NCBI GenBank assembly: GCA_027919835.1
Contig: JANVFP010000015.1
Location: 1,054,001 to 1,118,000, forward strand
DNA length: 64,000 nt
Source of the DNA: Lentinula raphanica
Taxonomy: Eukaryota; Basidiomycota; Agaricomycetes; Agaricales; Omphalotaceae
Direction: 5' to 3'
Of the stretch, positions 63,528 to 64,000 are shown piece by piece. Under the pieces are notes generated by a model. That model saw only the letters and a program-made list of their open reading frames with translations, was not told the DNA's origin and ran no database searches. Numbering within the stretch: the first letter of the stretch is position 1; each line of letters starts with the position of its first letter. The translations under genes were made by a program, and so were the position numbers.

Positions 63528-64000
63528 TTGTTGAACGAGGATGATGTAGCAGTTCTTGCTTTTGCTCTTGAGGCTCTTGGAAGTTGGTTATAGAAGAGAA
63601 TGGAGGTCCTCGAGTGTCCATTTTAAACAGGATGAAGTCCACACATGTGATGTTGAGCAAATGGCCAGCTTGGATTGCCATAAAATGCGAACAATGGACA
63701 TAGGACGAAAGAGGAAGCAACGAAAAGACCATCGACCTCAATGTGGAAAATGGAATAATTGTCAATTTGACGCCGGCTTACGTACACGGTACCTTCTACT
63801 ACTATCTAGCGCTCAGCGCTCAGGCCTACTCTTGAAAGAAAGCATTGGCTGCAGCTGGCTTGAAGCATTGGCCTCAGTAAAGACGGCCATTAGAACTCAA
63901 GTAATACTAGCAAAGAACTTTTGGCTATAAGCGTTCTGGGTCCCAGCGTATAATGCTGGTACTTTAACCACAATATTGCCAAGATTAGTTGCCACCGTCC
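63528..64000. other. Window end; no gene seen
   Basis: Upstream region of the last minus-strand gene. A 124-codon plus-strand open frame from 63556 has no recognisable motif. Confidence 0.4.

Overview
The window looks like a chromosome segment from a mushroom-forming basidiomycete (Agaricomycetes). Genes are dense and broken by many short GT-AG introns of about 50-70 nt. The proteins are most like agaricomycete families: a basidiomycete-type P450, flavin-dependent halogenases, a heme-thiolate peroxidase, mucin-like GPI proteins and small secreted proteins. I read 18 well-supported protein genes plus several weaker ones. All coordinates come from hand-read splice sites, so internal exon edges that are not stated should be treated as approximate.

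Layout. 0.6-6.7 kb: a tandem segmental duplication with two membrane-anchored FAD monooxygenase-like genes, both on the minus strand. 6.7-11.3 kb: gene-poor, with one small conserved-looking minus-strand ORF and a possible retroelement scrap. 11.3-13.6 kb: a cytochrome P450. 14.0-20.9 kb: a microcephalin-type BRCT protein followed by cytosolic asparaginyl-tRNA synthetase. 21.3-26.6 kb: a monoacylglycerol lipase diverging from a Gep4-type mitochondrial phosphatidylglycerophosphate phosphatase, then a GPI-anchored Ser/Thr-rich surface protein and a tiny multi-intron MICOS Mic12 gene. 26.8-36.4 kb: two divergent FAD-dependent halogenases separated by 3 kb that hold a six-copy degenerate tandem repeat, then an aldo-keto reductase. 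36.6-45.0 kb: a TMEM184/organic solute transporter alpha-like membrane protein, an orphan gene with a probable GC-AG intron, and a PDAT (Lro1-like) acyltransferase. 45.7-50.8 kb: a chloroperoxidase-like heme-thiolate peroxidase, a short-chain dehydrogenase and a single-pass membrane protein. 51.6-56.5 kb: a large Bud4/anillin-like protein. 57.0-62.2 kb: two paralogous small secreted proteins flanking an F-box gene. 62.4-63.5 kb: an unrecognised gene.

How the genes fit together. Housekeeping genes (AsnRS, Gep4, Mic12, PDAT, lipase, Bud4) alternate with accessory oxidative enzymes: two FAD monooxygenases, a P450, two halogenases, an AKR, a peroxidase and an SDR. No polyketide synthase, NRPS or terpene synthase is visible, so the halogenase/AKR group is at most a small tailoring or aryl-halogenation locus, and that is inference.

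The most interesting signals are microexons whose inclusion is needed to keep a recognisable protein motif: 9 nt then 5 nt in PDAT, 11 nt in one halogenase but not its paralogue, and 13 nt shared by the two secreted paralogues. Next are a 53-nt near-identical inverted element in two unrelated intergenic regions 12 kb apart, and the repeat array between the divergent halogenases.
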